Below are positions 1-8,235 of a stretch of 64,000 nucleotides of DNA, piece by piece. The notes below the pieces were generated by a model. It did no database searches. It worked only from the letters and a program-made list of their open reading frames with translations, and had not been told where the DNA came from. Position numbers and translations under genes: made by a program. Origin of the DNA: an uncultured Opitutia bacterium (GTDB taxonomy: Bacteria > Verrucomicrobiota > Verrucomicrobiia > Opitutales > Opitutaceae); contig CAIKHO010000007.1 of assembly GCA_903827245.1 (NCBI GenBank), forward strand, positions 107,503 to 171,502. The letters run 5' to 3'. Each line of letters starts with the position of its first letter. Within the stretch, counting starts at the first letter, position 1.

Positions 1-107
1 GGCCAAAAAATTCGGCGTCCTCGCGAAACCATGCCACTGCTCTGGAGGAGCGGCCGGAATTCAAGTTGGACACTGCGCGAAGGGAGGAGAAACCTGCTCC
101 CAACCCC

Positions 108-1793
108 ATGTCATACCCCGATGGCTTCTGTGTCCGGAATCAGCCCGGAGCCTGGAGTGCTCCTTGGTTGCTCTCATTCGTCCTGCTGCTCGCGGTGCCG
201 TCCGCGGCGCGTTCGGCCGAACCGGTTTTCAACGTGCTGGACTACGGCGCGCACAACGACGGTTCCACGCCGGCCACCGAGGCGATCCACGCGGCCATCC
301 AGGCGGCCAAGGCCGCGGGTGGGGGAACCGTGGTTATTCCCTCCGGCAACTATGTGACTGGCCCGATTGAACTCGTCAGTAATCTCGTGCTGCGGATCGA
401 CGCGGGCGCCGTGCTTCATTTCCCCGCGGCCCGGCTGCCGTATGCGTGGGGCCGCGTGCAGGGCATCGAGTGCCTGCAGCCCATTCCGCTGATCGGCGGG
501 TCCGACCTGGAGAACGTCACCATCACCGGGCGCGGCACGATCACGACCGACAATGCCGAGTGGACGGCCCTGATGGGTGGGGCCCAGCCCAAGTCGGCGA
601 CCAGTGCCGGCTCGGCCTTCGGGCCGGCTTGGAACGAATTGCTGGCACTCCTCCAGAAAAAAACGCCGCAGCCCGAAAGCGAATACCTGAAGGCGGCGCC
701 CTTGCTGCGGCCGGCCTTCATCCGCACGCGCGAATGCCGCAACGTGCTGATCGAGGGCATTCACATGGTGGGCGCCCCGTTCTGGTCGATCCATCTGCTG
801 TATTCGGCCAATGTCGCAGTCCGCAACGTCTCGCTGGAGACGTTCCCGGGCACGTTCACCGGCGGGATCTACATCGACTCCAGCCGGGACGTGCGGATTT
901 CCGACTGCTACCTCGATAACGGCGACGACTCCATCGTGCTCAAGGCGGGCAAGGACGCCGACGGCCTGCGCGTGAACCGTCCGACCGAGAACGTCTCGAT
1001 CACGAATTGCCTCATCCACCGCGGCTCCGGTGGCATCGTCATCGGCAGCGAGACGTCCGGTGGCATCCGCAACGTGGTGGTGAGCAATGTCGTCTGCCAG
1101 GGCACGCAGGCCGGCATCAACATCAAGAGCGAGCGCGGCCGCGGCGGCCGGGTGGAGAACGTGAGGATCGACAACCTCGTGCTCGATGATGTCGGCCGGG
1201 CGATCAGCGTTTCGCAGTTCTACACCATGCAGGGCGAGACCCCGCCGGCGGCGGAGCCGGTGTCGGTGCGGACGCCGGTCTTCCGGGACATCAGTATCAG
1301 CCGCGTCACGATCAGCCACGCACGCGGGCGTTTCGAGTTCGGCTGGAACCCGGTCAGCATCAGCGGCAACCAACCCGGCCCGGCCGTGATGATCGCCATT
1401 GCCGGCCTGCCGGAGATGCCGATCGAGGGTCTGCGTCTTAGCGACATCGTCGCGACGGGCGCCGGCGCGTTGCGGGCCAGCGACACGAAGGGCCTGGAAT
1501 TGACGAACGTCCAGGTGAACCCGGACCACGGGCCGGCCTTCCTGATCCGCGACGCGCAGGGGCTGCGGCTGAACCAGGTGTCGACGCGCGCGTCGCTAGC
1601 CGGATTTCCCGTGGTCCGGCTGGATCGCAGCCCCGGCACCGGCATCGAGGGAGGCATCGCATCTGGAGGCACCGGCACCTTGCTCTCGGTGGGACCCGGG
1701 GAAGCAAAAGGCATCCGGGTTGGATCGGTGCAAGTCCCGATCGAGGAGAAAACGGCCGACTTCTGGGCGGACGCCGAGCCCGCGACACAATAA
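108..1793 (+). CDS. Glycoside hydrolase family 28 (polygalacturonase-like) protein, secreted
   Basis: Likely hydrolyses pectin-type polysaccharide outside the cytoplasm. The ATG at 108 gives 561 residues with an N-terminal hydrophobic signal segment (LLSFVLLLAVPSAARSA). It is followed by the pectate-lyase-type opening FNVLDYGAHNDGSTPAT, in which GA.(N/G)DG.T.DT is the hallmark of GH28 and related beta-helix proteins. Rungs typical of GH28 follow: NVLIEGIHM, DNGDDSIVLKAG (the catalytic-Asp region, normally NTDDCI.IKSG) and GSGGIVIGSETSGG (normally GHG.SIGS). A TTG at 66 is an alternative start in the same frame but gives a less natural N-terminus. Substrate unknown. The next gene is on the other strand after a palindromic repeat. 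Confidence 0.9.
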   Translation: MSYPDGFCVRNQPGAWSAPWLLSFVLLLAVPSAARSAEPVFNVLDYGAHNDGSTPATEAIHAAIQAAKAAGGGTVVIPSGNYVTGPIELVSNLVLRIDAGAVLHFPAARLPYAWGRVQGIECLQPIPLIGGSDLENVTITGRGTITTDNAEWTALMGGAQPKSATSAGSAFGPAWNELLALLQKKTPQPESEYLKAAPLLRPAFIRTRECRNVLIEGIHMVGAPFWSIHLLYSANVAVRNVSLETFPGTFTGGIYIDSSRDVRISDCYLDNGDDSIVLKAGKDADGLRVNRPTENVSITNCLIHRGSGGIVIGSETSGGIRNVVVSNVVCQGTQAGINIKSERGRGGRVENVRIDNLVLDDVGRAISVSQFYTMQGETPPAAEPVSVRTPVFRDISISRVTISHARGRFEFGWNPVSISGNQPGPAVMIAIAGLPEMPIEGLRLSDIVATGAGALRASDTKGLELTNVQVNPDHGPAFLIRDAQGLRLNQVSTRASLAGFPVVRLDRSPGTGIEGGIASGGTGTLLSVGPGEAKGIRVGSVQVPIEEKTADFWADAEPATQ

Positions 1794-1827
1794 AAAGTCG
1801 CGATAGGAAACTGAGGTTGCTGCGTTT

Positions 1828-1881
1828 GTAGTCCCGGCTTCAGCCGCAAGATTTTCTGATTCCGGCTGAAGCCGGGATTAC
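1828..1881. repeat. Palindromic intergenic repeat, family A, copy 1
   Basis: Arms at 1828-1846 and 1863-1881 are inverted copies (GTAGTCCCGGCTTCAGCCG against CGGCTGAAGCCGGGATTAC) around a 16-base centre. A second copy of the same motif lies at 31356-31406. It sits between two convergent genes and may act as a bidirectional terminator or REP-like element. Confidence 0.8.
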
Positions 1882-1974
1882 GAATCATAGAGAAATTGAA
1901 TGTAACAGCCGGTCACCAAACGGATCTTCATTGCCCGAGTCCGCCTGAGCGCCCGAACGGAAGTGGCCGTTCGA

Positions 1975-2673
1975 TCATTCCGCCACGAAACGATACCCGA
2001 CTCCGAGCACCGTCTTGAAAAATCTCGGCTGCTTCGGGTCGTCCTCCAGTTTGTGCCGGAGCCGGTCCAGGTAGACGCGGAGGTAGTGGGTCTGCCGCTC
2101 GGTGCCCGGCCCCCAGATCTCGAGCAGTACTTGGCGGTGCGTGAGCACCTTGCCGTTGTGAGAAACCAGCAATCGCAGCAGCGCGTACTCCTTGGCCGTC
2201 AGCGCGATCTCCTCGCCCCGTTTGGTCACGATCCGGCGGTTGAAATCGATTTCGACCGCGCCGTACCGCTGGACGCTGCCGACTTCGTGCGTCTGTTCGC
2301 GGCGCTGCATCACCCGTAGCCGCGCCACGAGTTCGCGGTTGTTGAAGGGCTTCGTGAGATAGTCGTCGGCGCCGTCGTCGAGCGCGGTGACCTTATCATC
2401 CTCGTGTCCGAGGACGGACAGGATCAGGACGGGTACGCGCGTCCATTCGCGAAGGCGACGGAGCACCTCCACCCCCGGAATGTCCGGGAGTCCCAGATCG
2501 AGGACGACCAGATCGGGCCGGTGAAGTGCGATCTCATTCAAGCCGACCTGTCCGCACTCGGCCTCCCGCACGGCGAACTCCTCGGCTTCCAGCGTCACGC
2601 GCAGCAGCCGGCGGATCTGTGCTTCGTCATCAATGATCAGGACTTCAGGCTTGCGGGCTTCGGCGTCATTCAT
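1975..2673 (-). CDS. kdpE: OmpR/KdpE-family response regulator
   Basis: Two-component DNA-binding regulator. The N-terminal receiver starts at VLIIDDEAQIRRLLR. The phospho-acceptor Asp is in LVVLDLGLPDIPG and the conserved Lys in DYLTKPF. The C-terminal winged helix (EIALTAKEYALLRLL ... YLRVYLDRLRHKLE ... GVGYRFV) is the OmpR type, and the overall pattern is closest to KdpE, the regulator of the high-affinity K+ pump. The ATG at 2673 is chosen because the 22 extra residues from an upstream GTG at 2739 look non-coding. No KdpD kinase or kdpFABC genes are visible nearby, so the symbol is by similarity only. Confidence 0.85.
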   Translation of the reverse strand: MNDAEARKPEVLIIDDEAQIRRLLRVTLEAEEFAVREAECGQVGLNEIALHRPDLVVLDLGLPDIPGVEVLRRLREWTRVPVLILSVLGHEDDKVTALDDGADDYLTKPFNNRELVARLRVMQRREQTHEVGSVQRYGAVEIDFNRRIVTKRGEEIALTAKEYALLRLLVSHNGKVLTHRQVLLEIWGPGTERQTHYLRVYLDRLRHKLEDDPKQPRFFKTVLGVGYRFVAE

Positions 2674-2749
2674 GCGGAACAGGCCCGGGGTTTCGACCGG
2701 ACGGGTGAGCGGTTGGCCCTGGGTCGCGGGGGAAGGCACGGGCAGCAGA

Positions 2750-2950
2750 TCATGGCTGGAACGAAGGCCAAGCGATGCGGGACTCGCGGGGTGACGGTCC
2801 GCCCGATTGTCCCAGAATCAGGCCGGTGATCAGGGCGGCGACGGCCACGACCACATAGCCGAGGGGGCGAAGGCGATCCTCATCGCGGCGCGTTTCGGAT
2901 GACGGGAGAGCGTCCGCCTGAGGGGGAAAGGAGATGTCGGGTGTGCTCAT
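2750..2950 (-). CDS. Small single-pass membrane protein, hypothetical
   Basis: A 66-codon frame directly upstream of the response regulator on the same strand. It encodes a charged N-terminal half followed by one clear membrane segment (LGYVVVAVAALITGLILGQ) and a short tail. I do not recognise a family. The hydrophobic segment and position make it plausibly real, perhaps co-transcribed with the regulator, but no strong ribosome-binding site is seen. Confidence 0.45.
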   Translation of the reverse strand: MSTPDISFPPQADALPSSETRRDEDRLRPLGYVVVAVAALITGLILGQSGGPSPRESRIAWPSFQP

Positions 2951-3040
2951 GCTCCAATGATAACCCCATTGTGGCCGCGGTCCGAATCAAAGGTGGTGTC
3001 GAAACCATCAATTTCGCGTCAAGAAGGCATGCCGCACCGG

Positions 3041-4126
3041 CTATCTGGCCTTCAGTTGCGAGAGGGTGAACAGGAACAAAAGGACGAGGAAGACGAGGGC
3101 CCCGACGCCGAGCAACACGCCCGAGAGCACGGGCGTTGCCTGGAAGCTCAGCTTCCACCTCGGGCGTTGCAGGCGTTCGCTGTAACCGGTTACGACCAAT
3201 CGCGCTGGCGCATCCAGGTCCGCCTTGAACGTCGCCATGTCCGCGTAACGGCCCGCGGGATCCCTTTGCATGGCATGCAGCACGATTTCCTCGGCCTGCG
3301 GCGAAAGGTCAGGGTTGAGGGTGCGCGGTGCGACCGGATCCCCCGTCGTTCGCTGGAAGGCCGATTGCCAGGGATCGTCATTTTGGAAAGGAACCGATCC
3401 GGTCAGCAGTTCGTAAAGGATCGCGCCGAGCCCGTAGATGTCGGAACGCTCGTCAATGGACTGATTTTCCACCTGCTCCGGCGCCATGTATTCGGGGGTG
3501 CCAAAGGTGGTGGTCAGCCGGGCGAGAACGCTCCGGTCTCGGATGGGCGCGGAAGACAGGCCGAAATCCATGACCCGCAGGGTCTGGTCCGTGCAGATCA
3601 TGATGTTCGACGGCTTGAGATCGCGATGGATGAGCCCTTGCCCGTGCATGTGCCCGACGGCATCGGCGATGAGGCTCGCGATCTTCAGGGCGTCGGTCTC
3701 CGGGAGCGGACGAATGTCGCGTCCGAGGTGGTTCAGCGTGCAACCGCGCAGGAATTCCGTCACGAGGTACGGCCGGCGTTTCCCGCCGGTTACCGGCAGG
3801 AATTTGAGCAGGAGGGGATGATCGAGCTGGAGGCCGATCTCTTCCTCGTGGCGGAAGCGCATGAAGCGGGCCGGATTGCATTCCGCACTGAGCAAGGGCA
3901 CCTTGAGGGCCACCTCGCACCGGCCGTCGCGCAGGTCCTCGGCGCGGTAGACCGTCGCCATGCCGCTGCGACCGACGGTCTCGCGGATCTGGAACCGTCC
4001 GTCCAGGACGTGGCCGGGTCGAAGCTGGGGTTCGTTCGAGGGTTCGAGCTTGTCCTGGATCTCGGGGATTTCGCTGCAGCAGGCGATGTCCGCCAGCGGT
4101 GCCGCCGTCCGGGACTGGTCGATCAT
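3041..4126 (-). CDS. Membrane-anchored Hanks-type Ser/Thr protein kinase
   Basis: 361 residues. The kinase domain covers about residues 43-310: glycine-rich loop VGRSGMATVYRAED (51-64), ATP-binding Lys75 in VALKV, catalytic loop HRDLKPSN (167-174), metal-binding DFG (187-189), and activation-segment end GTPEYMAPEQ (209-218). All key residues are present, so an active kinase is expected. After a juxtamembrane stretch, one C-terminal transmembrane helix (about 333-356) anchors it with the kinase facing the cytoplasm. There is no extracellular sensor beyond the helix, only a few residues, which is unusual compared with PASTA-type kinases. No phosphatase or FHA partner is adjacent. Confidence 0.93.
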   Translation of the reverse strand: MIDQSRTAAPLADIACCSEIPEIQDKLEPSNEPQLRPGHVLDGRFQIRETVGRSGMATVYRAEDLRDGRCEVALKVPLLSAECNPARFMRFRHEEEIGLQLDHPLLLKFLPVTGGKRRPYLVTEFLRGCTLNHLGRDIRPLPETDALKIASLIADAVGHMHGQGLIHRDLKPSNIMICTDQTLRVMDFGLSSAPIRDRSVLARLTTTFGTPEYMAPEQVENQSIDERSDIYGLGAILYELLTGSVPFQNDDPWQSAFQRTTGDPVAPRTLNPDLSPQAEEIVLHAMQRDPAGRYADMATFKADLDAPARLVVTGYSERLQRPRWKLSFQATPVLSGVLLGVGALVFLVLLFLFTLSQLKAR

Positions 4127-4195
4127 GCCGTGTATGGGGCCCCTTCTGTCGCGCCCGCTGGACCATCACGTGTCGCCGGCTGATCTTGGCGCCAA

Positions 4196-4546
4196 ATGGG
4201 CGTGTGCAGGAGTTCGCCCGCCGGCACCGGGCCGGATCGATCAGGTATCTACCGTGGGGGAAGCTCCCCGCTTGTGTTTCTACTTTTAGCTACGAGCATC
4301 GTATTCGGACTTTTGTTTGCCTACATCGCGCTTCATTTTACGGAGCTTCTACCGAAGCGACCGGCTTTCATCAGGAATGTACTCGGCGCTAACTTGCCAC
4401 GGGCGGTTATTGGCTTCTTGCTATCGCTCTCTGCTGGCGTCCAGCCCGGTGCACTTTTCGGATTGGGCATCGCTCCGTTGATCTACTTTTACCTCGTGAA
4501 GAATGTTACTAGGCTTTCGGCTGAAGCGACACTCACAAGCGCCTAA
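4196..4546 (+). CDS. Small hydrophobic membrane protein, orphan
   Basis: Up to 116 residues with two or three predicted membrane helices (VFLLLATSIVFGLLFAYIAL; AVIGFLLSLSAGV; LFGLGIAPLIYFYLV). The first 25 residues are low in hydrophobic content and may not be translated; a GTG at 4274, preceded by a purine-rich GGGGGAAG, is an alternative start right before the first helix. The base composition is visibly more AT-rich than that of neighbouring genes, which suggests foreign origin. I do not recognise the family. Confidence 0.5.
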   Translation: MGVCRSSPAGTGPDRSGIYRGGSSPLVFLLLATSIVFGLLFAYIALHFTELLPKRPAFIRNVLGANLPRAVIGFLLSLSAGVQPGALFGLGIAPLIYFYLVKNVTRLSAEATLTSA

Positions 4547-4933
4547 CCAATCCCCGGATCCGACGCTGGCCTTTGGCCCCCGTGGATCATATCGCGCCCG
4601 CTATTTGCAAGGCTCGAAAGGAAGCGTCTCACACGGTCTTGCGCGGCTTGCCGGCAGGTTTGCGACCGACGCTTGGACGCGCGTCGCAGTGGGAGACAAC
4701 GGCCCGGGAAACGTCGAAGTAGTCGAGCCCAGCTTTGCCGGCATCAAAGCGGGCGGCTAGATTGGTGGCCGTCGTGCGGGTCTTAGCCGAAGAGTTTTGG
4801 ATGAGTGCGTTTTCATTTTATCGCGAGCGGCAGGCGCAGGGAAATGGCGAAGAATTTGGCCGGACGATTGGCTACGGGTAATGCCCGCCGCCGCCCGTTG
4901 GGCTGTGGCGGGCACCTTTCGCACTGCGAAAGG
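4547..4933. other. Intergenic stretch without a convincing gene
   Basis: About 390 bases between the orphan membrane protein and tRNA-Cys. Open frames here have no family-like content. The right end holds two hairpins: TGCCCGCC/GGCGGGCA (about 4882-4914) and a perfect 11-bp palindrome (4913-4935, CACCTTTCGCA/TGCGAAAGGTG). The latter touches the 3' end of the tRNA on the minus strand and could serve as its terminator or processing signal. Confidence 0.6.
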
Positions 4934-5008
4934 TGGAGGCGCGGGCCGGAATTGAACCGGCGCATAGAGCTTTTGCAGAGCTCGGCCTTACCACTTGGCT
5001 ACCGCGCC
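4934..5008 (-). tRNA. tRNA-Cys (anticodon GCA)
   Basis: Folds as a full cloverleaf: acceptor GGCGCGG/CCGCGCC, D-arm GCC/GGC, anticodon stem GAGCT/AGCTC around the loop CTGCAAA (anticodon GCA), and T-arm GCCGG-TTCAATT-CCGGC. It is followed by a T discriminator and an encoded CCA. 75 nt. Confidence 0.97.
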
Positions 5009-5125
5009 TTGACCAGCCTGGGAGCGTCGGAGGAAACCTCCGCCGCCGAGAACAGGGAGGCGGGTATTACGCTTTGCGCAAGTGGAGTGACAAGCAATTT
5101 CGCCGGCGACTGCAGCCCGCGAAGG

Positions 5126-5602
5126 TCAGCTTTTGAACCTCCGGGCCGTGCGGTCCGGCGTACGGCTGAGGGTACCGTCGGGGACGACCTGTTCGGCCGG
5201 ACGAAGGTTTACGAACAATCCGTGATCGGGCTCGGAGGACAGCGACAGCCAGTCCAAGCATTCTTTTATCTCCCGGAAAACCACGATCCCCGTCTCACCC
5301 TGGATCTCGCGGTAGGCGCCGAACATGCGGGCCAGGCCGAACTGCCAGTCGGCGGACACGGCGAAGGCTCGCCGGGAGGTCGGCCCGAAAATCGTCCGCT
5401 TGGCCAGCTCCGCGACCTGCCGGCTCGACAGGGTCACGCTGGTGACCTGCCGGAAGTCCAGGAGCTGGTTGAACGCCGGCAGGAACGCAGGGTGGTTCTG
5501 CAGCCGGTCCATGTGGTCCAGCACATCGGCGTGACTCAGCTGACCCGCGGCTTTGGAGAAAACCATGTTACGCGGCGAATCGATGAAGAAGTCGGCGGGC
5601 AT
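5126..5602 (-). CDS. STAS/SEC14-like domain protein, function unknown
   Basis: 158 residues that read like the small STAS/SpoIIAA-like proteins found in many proteobacteria and Verrucomicrobia: an initial beta-strand region, then HPAFLPAFNQLLDFRQVT, a RRAFAVSADWQFGLARMF segment, and an ending in VFREIKECLDWL. These proteins are cytoplasmic with no known enzymatic activity. The last 30 residues are basic and may be disordered. The start is at 5602; an internal ATG at residue 13 is possible. It is monocistronic. Confidence 0.75.
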   Translation of the reverse strand: MPADFFIDSPRNMVFSKAAGQLSHADVLDHMDRLQNHPAFLPAFNQLLDFRQVTSVTLSSRQVAELAKRTIFGPTSRRAFAVSADWQFGLARMFGAYREIQGETGIVVFREIKECLDWLSLSSEPDHGLFVNLRPAEQVVPDGTLSRTPDRTARRFKS

Positions 5603-5799
5603 CGTGAAATGGGTGGGTCTGGGTTATGGTCATCGCACCCCAAAATCGAGCGCTTTCGGGATTGGGCGGGACAAGGGCGGGTGTGGTATTGGGCACGCGC
5701 CTGGGATCTGGAGCACGATCCGTGACAACGATCGGTCGGGCGTTGGCGTAGAGCCGCTCCTACCGTTTCGAGCTGCACCACGAGTGGGGAACAGTCCCG

Positions 5800-7158
5800 T
5801 CAGGACTCCGGCCCGAGCTTTTCCAGCGGTGGCAATTGGCGGAGCGCCGGCACGGAACGCGCGATCGCGGCGACCACCAGGAGGGTGCCGGCGCCGCCGG
5901 CCACCACGGCGGCCACGGGCCCGAACAAGGCCGCCATCAAGCCCGCGCGCAGGGCGCCGATCTCGTTGGAGGAGCCGATGAAGATCTGGTTCACGCTGGT
6001 CACGCGGCCGCGCAGCGCGTCGGGTGTGAGGAGTTGCACCAGCGATTGGCGGACCACGACGCTGACGTTGTCGAAGGCGCCGGTGAAAAACAGGGCGACC
6101 AACGAGAGCCAGAACCAGTGCGACAGCCCGAAGGCGATGATGGCCGTGCCAAAACCCGCGACCGCCCAGAGCAAGGCCAGGCCGGGGCGCCGCAGGGGTG
6201 GGCGGTGGGCGATCCACATCGCCATGCTGAAGGCGCCGATCGACGGGGCGGCGCGCAGCCAGCCAAAGCCGATGGCGTCGACGTGCAGGATCTTGTCCGC
6301 GTAAATCGGCAGCAGCGTCGTCGCGCCGCCGAGCAGGACCGCAAAGAGATCGAGGCTGCTGGCCCCGAGGATGACTTTCTTGCTCCAGATGAACTCCGCC
6401 CCGGCCAGGGTGGCCCGCCAGGTGCGGTTCCCGGTCGCGGGCTGCGGCGGGTGCAGGTAGGTCACGCGGGTGAGCAGCACCACGAGGGTGAGGCCGAAGA
6501 TGGCGTCGAGCAGGTACACGATGGGAAAGCCGGCCTTTGCCACGAGGAAACCGCCCAGCGCCGGCCCGGCCATCGTGGCGATCTCAAAGGCGCTCGAGTT
6601 CCAGGTGATCGCGTTGCTCAGGGCGCGGGCTGGCAGCAGCAGCGGAATGATGGCGGTGCGCGACGGCCAGCCGAGGATGCGCAGCACGGCCATCAGTAAG
6701 AGGAGCGCATAGACGACCGGCAGCGCGGGCTGGCTGAAGTCGAGCGAGGCCGGGTCGACGTGGCGCTCAAAGAGCAGCGCGACGCGAAGGAGGCCGGCAT
6801 TGGCATGGTGGAGCAGGGGAACGTCGGGAATGCGCGCGTGCTGCCAGGAGACCAGGGCGAGCAGCAGCGAGAGCACCGCCACGGAACCGGTGGTGACGGC
6901 GATGATCGTGCGGCGGTCGGCGCGGTCGGCCAGCACCCCGGCCGGCAGCGAGAGGACGAGCAATGGCAGGACGTTCAGGAGCCCGACCAGGCCGAGCGCC
7001 GTGGCCGAATGCGTCCACTGATAGACCTCCCAGGTGACGGCGATGGTGCCCATTTGCCGCCCGAACAAGGCGAGAAAACTGCCGGCAAGATACCGCCGGT
7101 ACGTCGGGTGGGAAAGCGCGGCGTAGGGATCGTGGCGGGCGGCGGGCGGAGCGGACAT
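5800..7158 (-). CDS. MFS transporter, EntS/DUF894-type exporter
   Basis: 452 residues, inner-membrane protein with about 12 hydrophobic helices. The opening SHPTYRRYLAGSFLALFGRQM and the loop GVLADRADRRTII (the MFS motif G.LADR.DRR) match the major facilitator subgroup that includes the enterobactin exporter EntS and many uncharacterised drug/siderophore exporters. A second characteristic segment is TPDALRGRVTSVNQIFIG. Substrate cannot be read from the sequence. It lies 15 bases downstream of a lipoprotein gene on the same strand and may be co-transcribed with it. Confidence 0.9.
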   Translation of the reverse strand: MSAPPAARHDPYAALSHPTYRRYLAGSFLALFGRQMGTIAVTWEVYQWTHSATALGLVGLLNVLPLLVLSLPAGVLADRADRRTIIAVTTGSVAVLSLLLALVSWQHARIPDVPLLHHANAGLLRVALLFERHVDPASLDFSQPALPVVYALLLLMAVLRILGWPSRTAIIPLLLPARALSNAITWNSSAFEIATMAGPALGGFLVAKAGFPIVYLLDAIFGLTLVVLLTRVTYLHPPQPATGNRTWRATLAGAEFIWSKKVILGASSLDLFAVLLGGATTLLPIYADKILHVDAIGFGWLRAAPSIGAFSMAMWIAHRPPLRRPGLALLWAVAGFGTAIIAFGLSHWFWLSLVALFFTGAFDNVSVVVRQSLVQLLTPDALRGRVTSVNQIFIGSSNEIGALRAGLMAALFGPVAAVVAGGAGTLLVVAAIARSVPALRQLPPLEKLGPES

Positions 7159-7173
7159 CGGCGCGCGGTCGGG

Positions 7174-8235
7174 TTAATGACCGCCCTGTTTCTGGCGGTA
7201 TTCGTCGCTCTTCATCAGGGCGGCGCGGACCTCGCGTTCGTTCCAGCCCTTGTCCCGCACCAACTGCTCATAATGGGCGAGACCGTCGCGGTCAGGATCC
7301 CGGCCGAGCACATCGCGATAGGCGCGCGTGATGAGGGTGCGGATGGCGGCGGCACTTTCCTCGGCGCTGCGCAGCAGGTCGGCCCGCAACTGCGGCTCGG
7401 TCCAGCCGCGCTCGGCCATGAGCTGGTGGTAATGCTTCAGGCCCTCGGCGTCGGGATTGCGTTTCAGGACCTCGCGGTAGGCGCGGGTGATGATGGCGTC
7501 AAAATCGAGGGCGTGATACTCGGGACTCTGCTGGAGGCTGGTGCGGAGCGCGTCCTCGGTCAGGCGTCCGTCCATCAGTTTCTCGCGGTAGGCGCGCAAC
7601 CCGGCCGCGTCCGGCTCGCGGTTGAGCACATCGCGATAGGCGCGGCGCACGACATTCTCGGCCGTGCGGGCATCGTAGTGCGGCTCGGGATCGTACGCAC
7701 GCGTCCGGACCGGCACGACGCGCAGGGAGGAGATCGCATGGTCCCAGTTTGCGCCCGGCGGACCGCCGCGCCGCTCGGCCACGAGGTCGCCCAGGCTGCT
7801 GGAGGATTCCAGGCGTTCACCGTGGAAGTCGGGGTCGGCAAAGGCCACGACGGTGGCGACGCCCTGGATGCGGAAGGACGAGATGCGATGGTTCCAGGAA
7901 CGGTGCCCGGGATCGAGCCGGGCGAGATTTTCCACGGCAGCGCCGGCCTCGACGACGAATGATTCGCCGCGGTAATTGGGCTCCGCAAAAAACTCCACGT
8001 AGACGGCCGGCCGCGGAGGCGGGGAGTCTGGCACCACCGGCACGACGGTGACGGTCGCCGGGGCGGCGGCGATGATGACGGGCGGCGGCGCAGATGGAGG
8101 CGCAGCCGGAGCCATTTCACCCGTTGAAGATGAAGGCGGGGCGGACTCGACCGGAGTGCAGGCGGTGAGCAGAAGCACGCCCAGTTCGAGCGGGAGCAGC
8201 CAGCGGATCGGTCGGGAAATGCCGGGCGGGTTCAA
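7174..8235 (-). CDS. Lipoprotein with beta/gamma-crystallin-like and three DUF4214-like repeats
   Basis: The TTG at 8235 shares bases with the TGA stop of the upstream gene (TTGA), which suggests translational coupling. This start yields a short basic N-terminus, a hydrophobic core and a lipobox LLTAC with Cys26, so the protein is probably lipidated. An ATG at 8298 in the same frame is an alternative. After a Pro/Ala-rich linker come two beta/gamma-crystallin-like motifs (VEFFAEPNYRGESFVVEAG; FADPDFHGERLESSSSLG, each ending ISSFRI/ISSLRV). Three repeats of about 50 residues follow, built on the pattern AYR.VL.R.PD..GL..Y, each ending in E..LR..L..S.E. These resemble DUF4214, a module of secreted and S-layer-associated proteins. 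Likely an envelope structural or adhesion protein. Confidence 0.82.
   Translation of the reverse strand: MNPPGISRPIRWLLPLELGVLLLTACTPVESAPPSSSTGEMAPAAPPSAPPPVIIAAAPATVTVVPVVPDSPPPRPAVYVEFFAEPNYRGESFVVEAGAAVENLARLDPGHRSWNHRISSFRIQGVATVVAFADPDFHGERLESSSSLGDLVAERRGGPPGANWDHAISSLRVVPVRTRAYDPEPHYDARTAENVVRRAYRDVLNREPDAAGLRAYREKLMDGRLTEDALRTSLQQSPEYHALDFDAIITRAYREVLKRNPDAEGLKHYHQLMAERGWTEPQLRADLLRSAEESAAAIRTLITRAYRDVLGRDPDRDGLAHYEQLVRDKGWNEREVRAALMKSDEYRQKQGGH

Noticed and set aside
174..1529. 451-codon minus-strand frame opposite the GH28 gene
   Set aside because: His/Arg/Asp-rich antisense shadow without motifs.
2957..4183. Plus-strand frame opposite the Ser/Thr kinase
   Set aside because: Antisense text; the kinase motifs are all on the minus strand.
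4541..4680. Integron attC site
   Set aside because: The TAAC-type start is present but no matching GTTAGGC-type arm or palindrome is found within 140 bases.
4503..4760. 85-codon frame after the orphan membrane protein
   Set aside because: No hydrophobic pattern, family resemblance or ribosome-binding site; it overlaps the preceding frame and likely is non-coding.
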